From the NCBI GenBank assembly GCA_964657795.1, contig CAZZWS010000181.1:1-8351 (forward strand): a DNA stretch of 8,351 bases, read 5' to 3'. The notes beneath the pieces are model-generated. The model did no database searches. It worked only from the letters and a program-made list of their open reading frames with translations, and had not been told where the DNA came from. The position numbers and the translations under genes are program-made. Within the stretch, counting starts at the first letter, position 1. Each line of letters begins with the position of its first letter. This DNA is from CAHJXF01 sp964657795. Lineage in GTDB: Bacteria; Pseudomonadota; Gammaproteobacteria; Burkholderiales; Burkholderiaceae_D. Below, piece by piece: positions 7,688-8,351 of this stretch.

Positions 7688-7889
7688 GTTGCAGGTGGCC
7701 CTTATCATGACCCGCTGTCTCCCCGACGTCCTGAAGCCCACTCCCTTCGCGATTCTCTCGCCCCCAGCGGTCCATCGAACATGCCTATCGATTTTTGCGT
7801 CAAGACATGCGCTCCTCATCGGAACCCTCGTCGATCGCACCGATGCTGCTCGCGTTCCGTGATTTCCGCTGACCGTCCCTTCGCAGATC

Positions 7890-8351
7890 GTGGCCGCGTC
7901 GCCGCCTGAGGCGTCGGTCGCGTCCGCGGCGTTCGCGGCGTGGACCCGCGCCCGCGTCGAGGTCCAGTTGATCGACGTGGCGGCGCGCCACGGCATTCTC
8001 GCCGGCTGGGTCACGCTGTTCGTCGCGACATTCGTCTTCTTCTCGTTCGGTGGCGCTGCCGCCGGCATCCGGGTCGATCTCTGGTACGTGGCGATGACCT
8101 TGACCGCGTTGCTCGGCATCGGCGTCTCCTTCACGTGGCGCCATCGAGCTTCCGCGCTCCGCGGACTTTCGGAGCAGGCGCGTCTCGTACAGACCCAACG
8201 CTACAACGTCGCGAACGATGTGGTCGCCGGCCTGCAAGGCATGTCCTGGGCGTCGCTCGCCGTCCTGGTCGGCGAGACCGACGACGTCGCGATCGCCTCG
8301 GTCGCTTTCCTTCTCGGCGCCGCCCTGGTCCTGTCGGTCAGCGCCCATGCC
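7890..8351 (+). CDS. N-terminal membrane part of a probable sensor or signalling protein (cut by window end)
   Basis: An open frame runs from a stop at 7860-7862 to the window edge, giving 154 residues from GTG 7890. Four hydrophobic segments fit membrane helices at roughly residues 35-54, 63-83, 111-128 and 133-152, with a charged loop (RHRASALRGLSEQARLVQTQRYN) between the second and third. A GLQGMSWASLAVLVG segment following an RY-containing loop resembles the N-terminal membrane modules of sensor histidine kinases and diguanylate cyclases, whose catalytic domains would lie beyond the window. This is inference from layout; no catalytic motif is present yet. The start is uncertain: GTG 7890 has no clear ribosome site, whereas TTG 7968 (residue 27) has GAGG five bases upstream and still precedes the first helix. 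Confidence 0.6.
   Translation, partial: MAASPPEASVASAAFAAWTRARVEVQLIDVAARHGILAGWVTLFVATFVFFSFGGAAAGIRVDLWYVAMTLTALLGIGVSFTWRHRASALRGLSEQARLVQTQRYNVANDVVAGLQGMSWASLAVLVGETDDVAIASVAFLLGAALVLSVSAHA

Larger units (their letters stand above)
7625..7889. other. Divergent intergenic region between gluQ and the sensor gene
   Basis: This 265-base region holds the extended -10 promoter and inverted repeat listed separately. Several short ORFs cross it, including one at 7677-7862 in the same frame as the downstream gene and another starting at ATG 7807 and ending at TGA 7870-7872. Their translations show no family resemblance, and I take the region as untranslated leader. No RNA gene or riboswitch is recognisable. 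Confidence 0.5.

Noticed and set aside
7677..7862. Small ORF (61 codons) before and in frame with the membrane sensor
   Set aside because: Its composition is not like a coding sequence, it has no family resemblance, and it ends in a clean TGA; an interrupted sensor N-terminus cannot be shown.
7625..8134. Extension of the GluQ reading frame upstream to 8134
   Set aside because: The added residues have no GluQ homology and would overlap the divergent membrane-protein gene; the frame is open only because stops are rare in GC-rich DNA.

Overview
The window looks like a chromosomal stretch from a GC-rich beta-proteobacterium, most like the Burkholderiales and relatives. The reasons are the strong G/C third-position bias, a RhlE-type DEAD-box helicase with beta-proteobacterial wording, a stand-alone GluQ enzyme and a DUF1302 outer-membrane protein. 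This placement comes from remembered family resemblance, not from a search. I see no insertion sequence, prophage, CRISPR array, rRNA or tRNA gene.

Layout. (1) 2-1575, plus strand: the last 34 codons of an unidentified gene, joined by an ATGA overlap to a DUF1302-type outer-membrane protein. (2) 1591-3330, minus strand and convergent with the first block: a two-gene unit encoding a FeeM-like N-acyl amino acid synthase (GNAT-fold acyltransferase) followed by a ThiF/E1-like adenylyltransferase. (3) 3499-4830, plus strand and divergent from the acyltransferase: a class III omega-amino acid:pyruvate aminotransferase. (4) 4831-4996: an intergenic region with two inverted repeats, an extended -10 promoter and an 18-codon upstream ORF. 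(5) 4997-6580, plus strand: the RhlE-like helicase. (6) 6614-7624, minus strand and convergent: GluQ, which glutamylates queuosine in tRNA(Asp), with an unusual N-terminal extension carrying a 24-bp tandem duplication. (7) 7625-7889: a divergent intergenic region with a second extended -10 promoter and an inverted repeat. (8) 7890 to the window end, plus strand: the membrane-embedded N-terminus of a probable signalling protein, cut by the window edge.

How they may work together. The helicase and GluQ are housekeeping RNA functions. The most interesting part is the acyltransferase plus E1-like pair. One enzyme should make an N-acyl amino acid or related amide with a free carboxylate. The other retains the residues needed to adenylate a carboxylate, but no ubiquitin-like, ThiS-like or MoaD-like partner is encoded here. 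A small lipid-modification pathway is a reasonable hypothesis. The divergent aminotransferase (possible amine supply) and the convergent DUF1302 barrel (possible outer-membrane traffic) are weaker contextual links.
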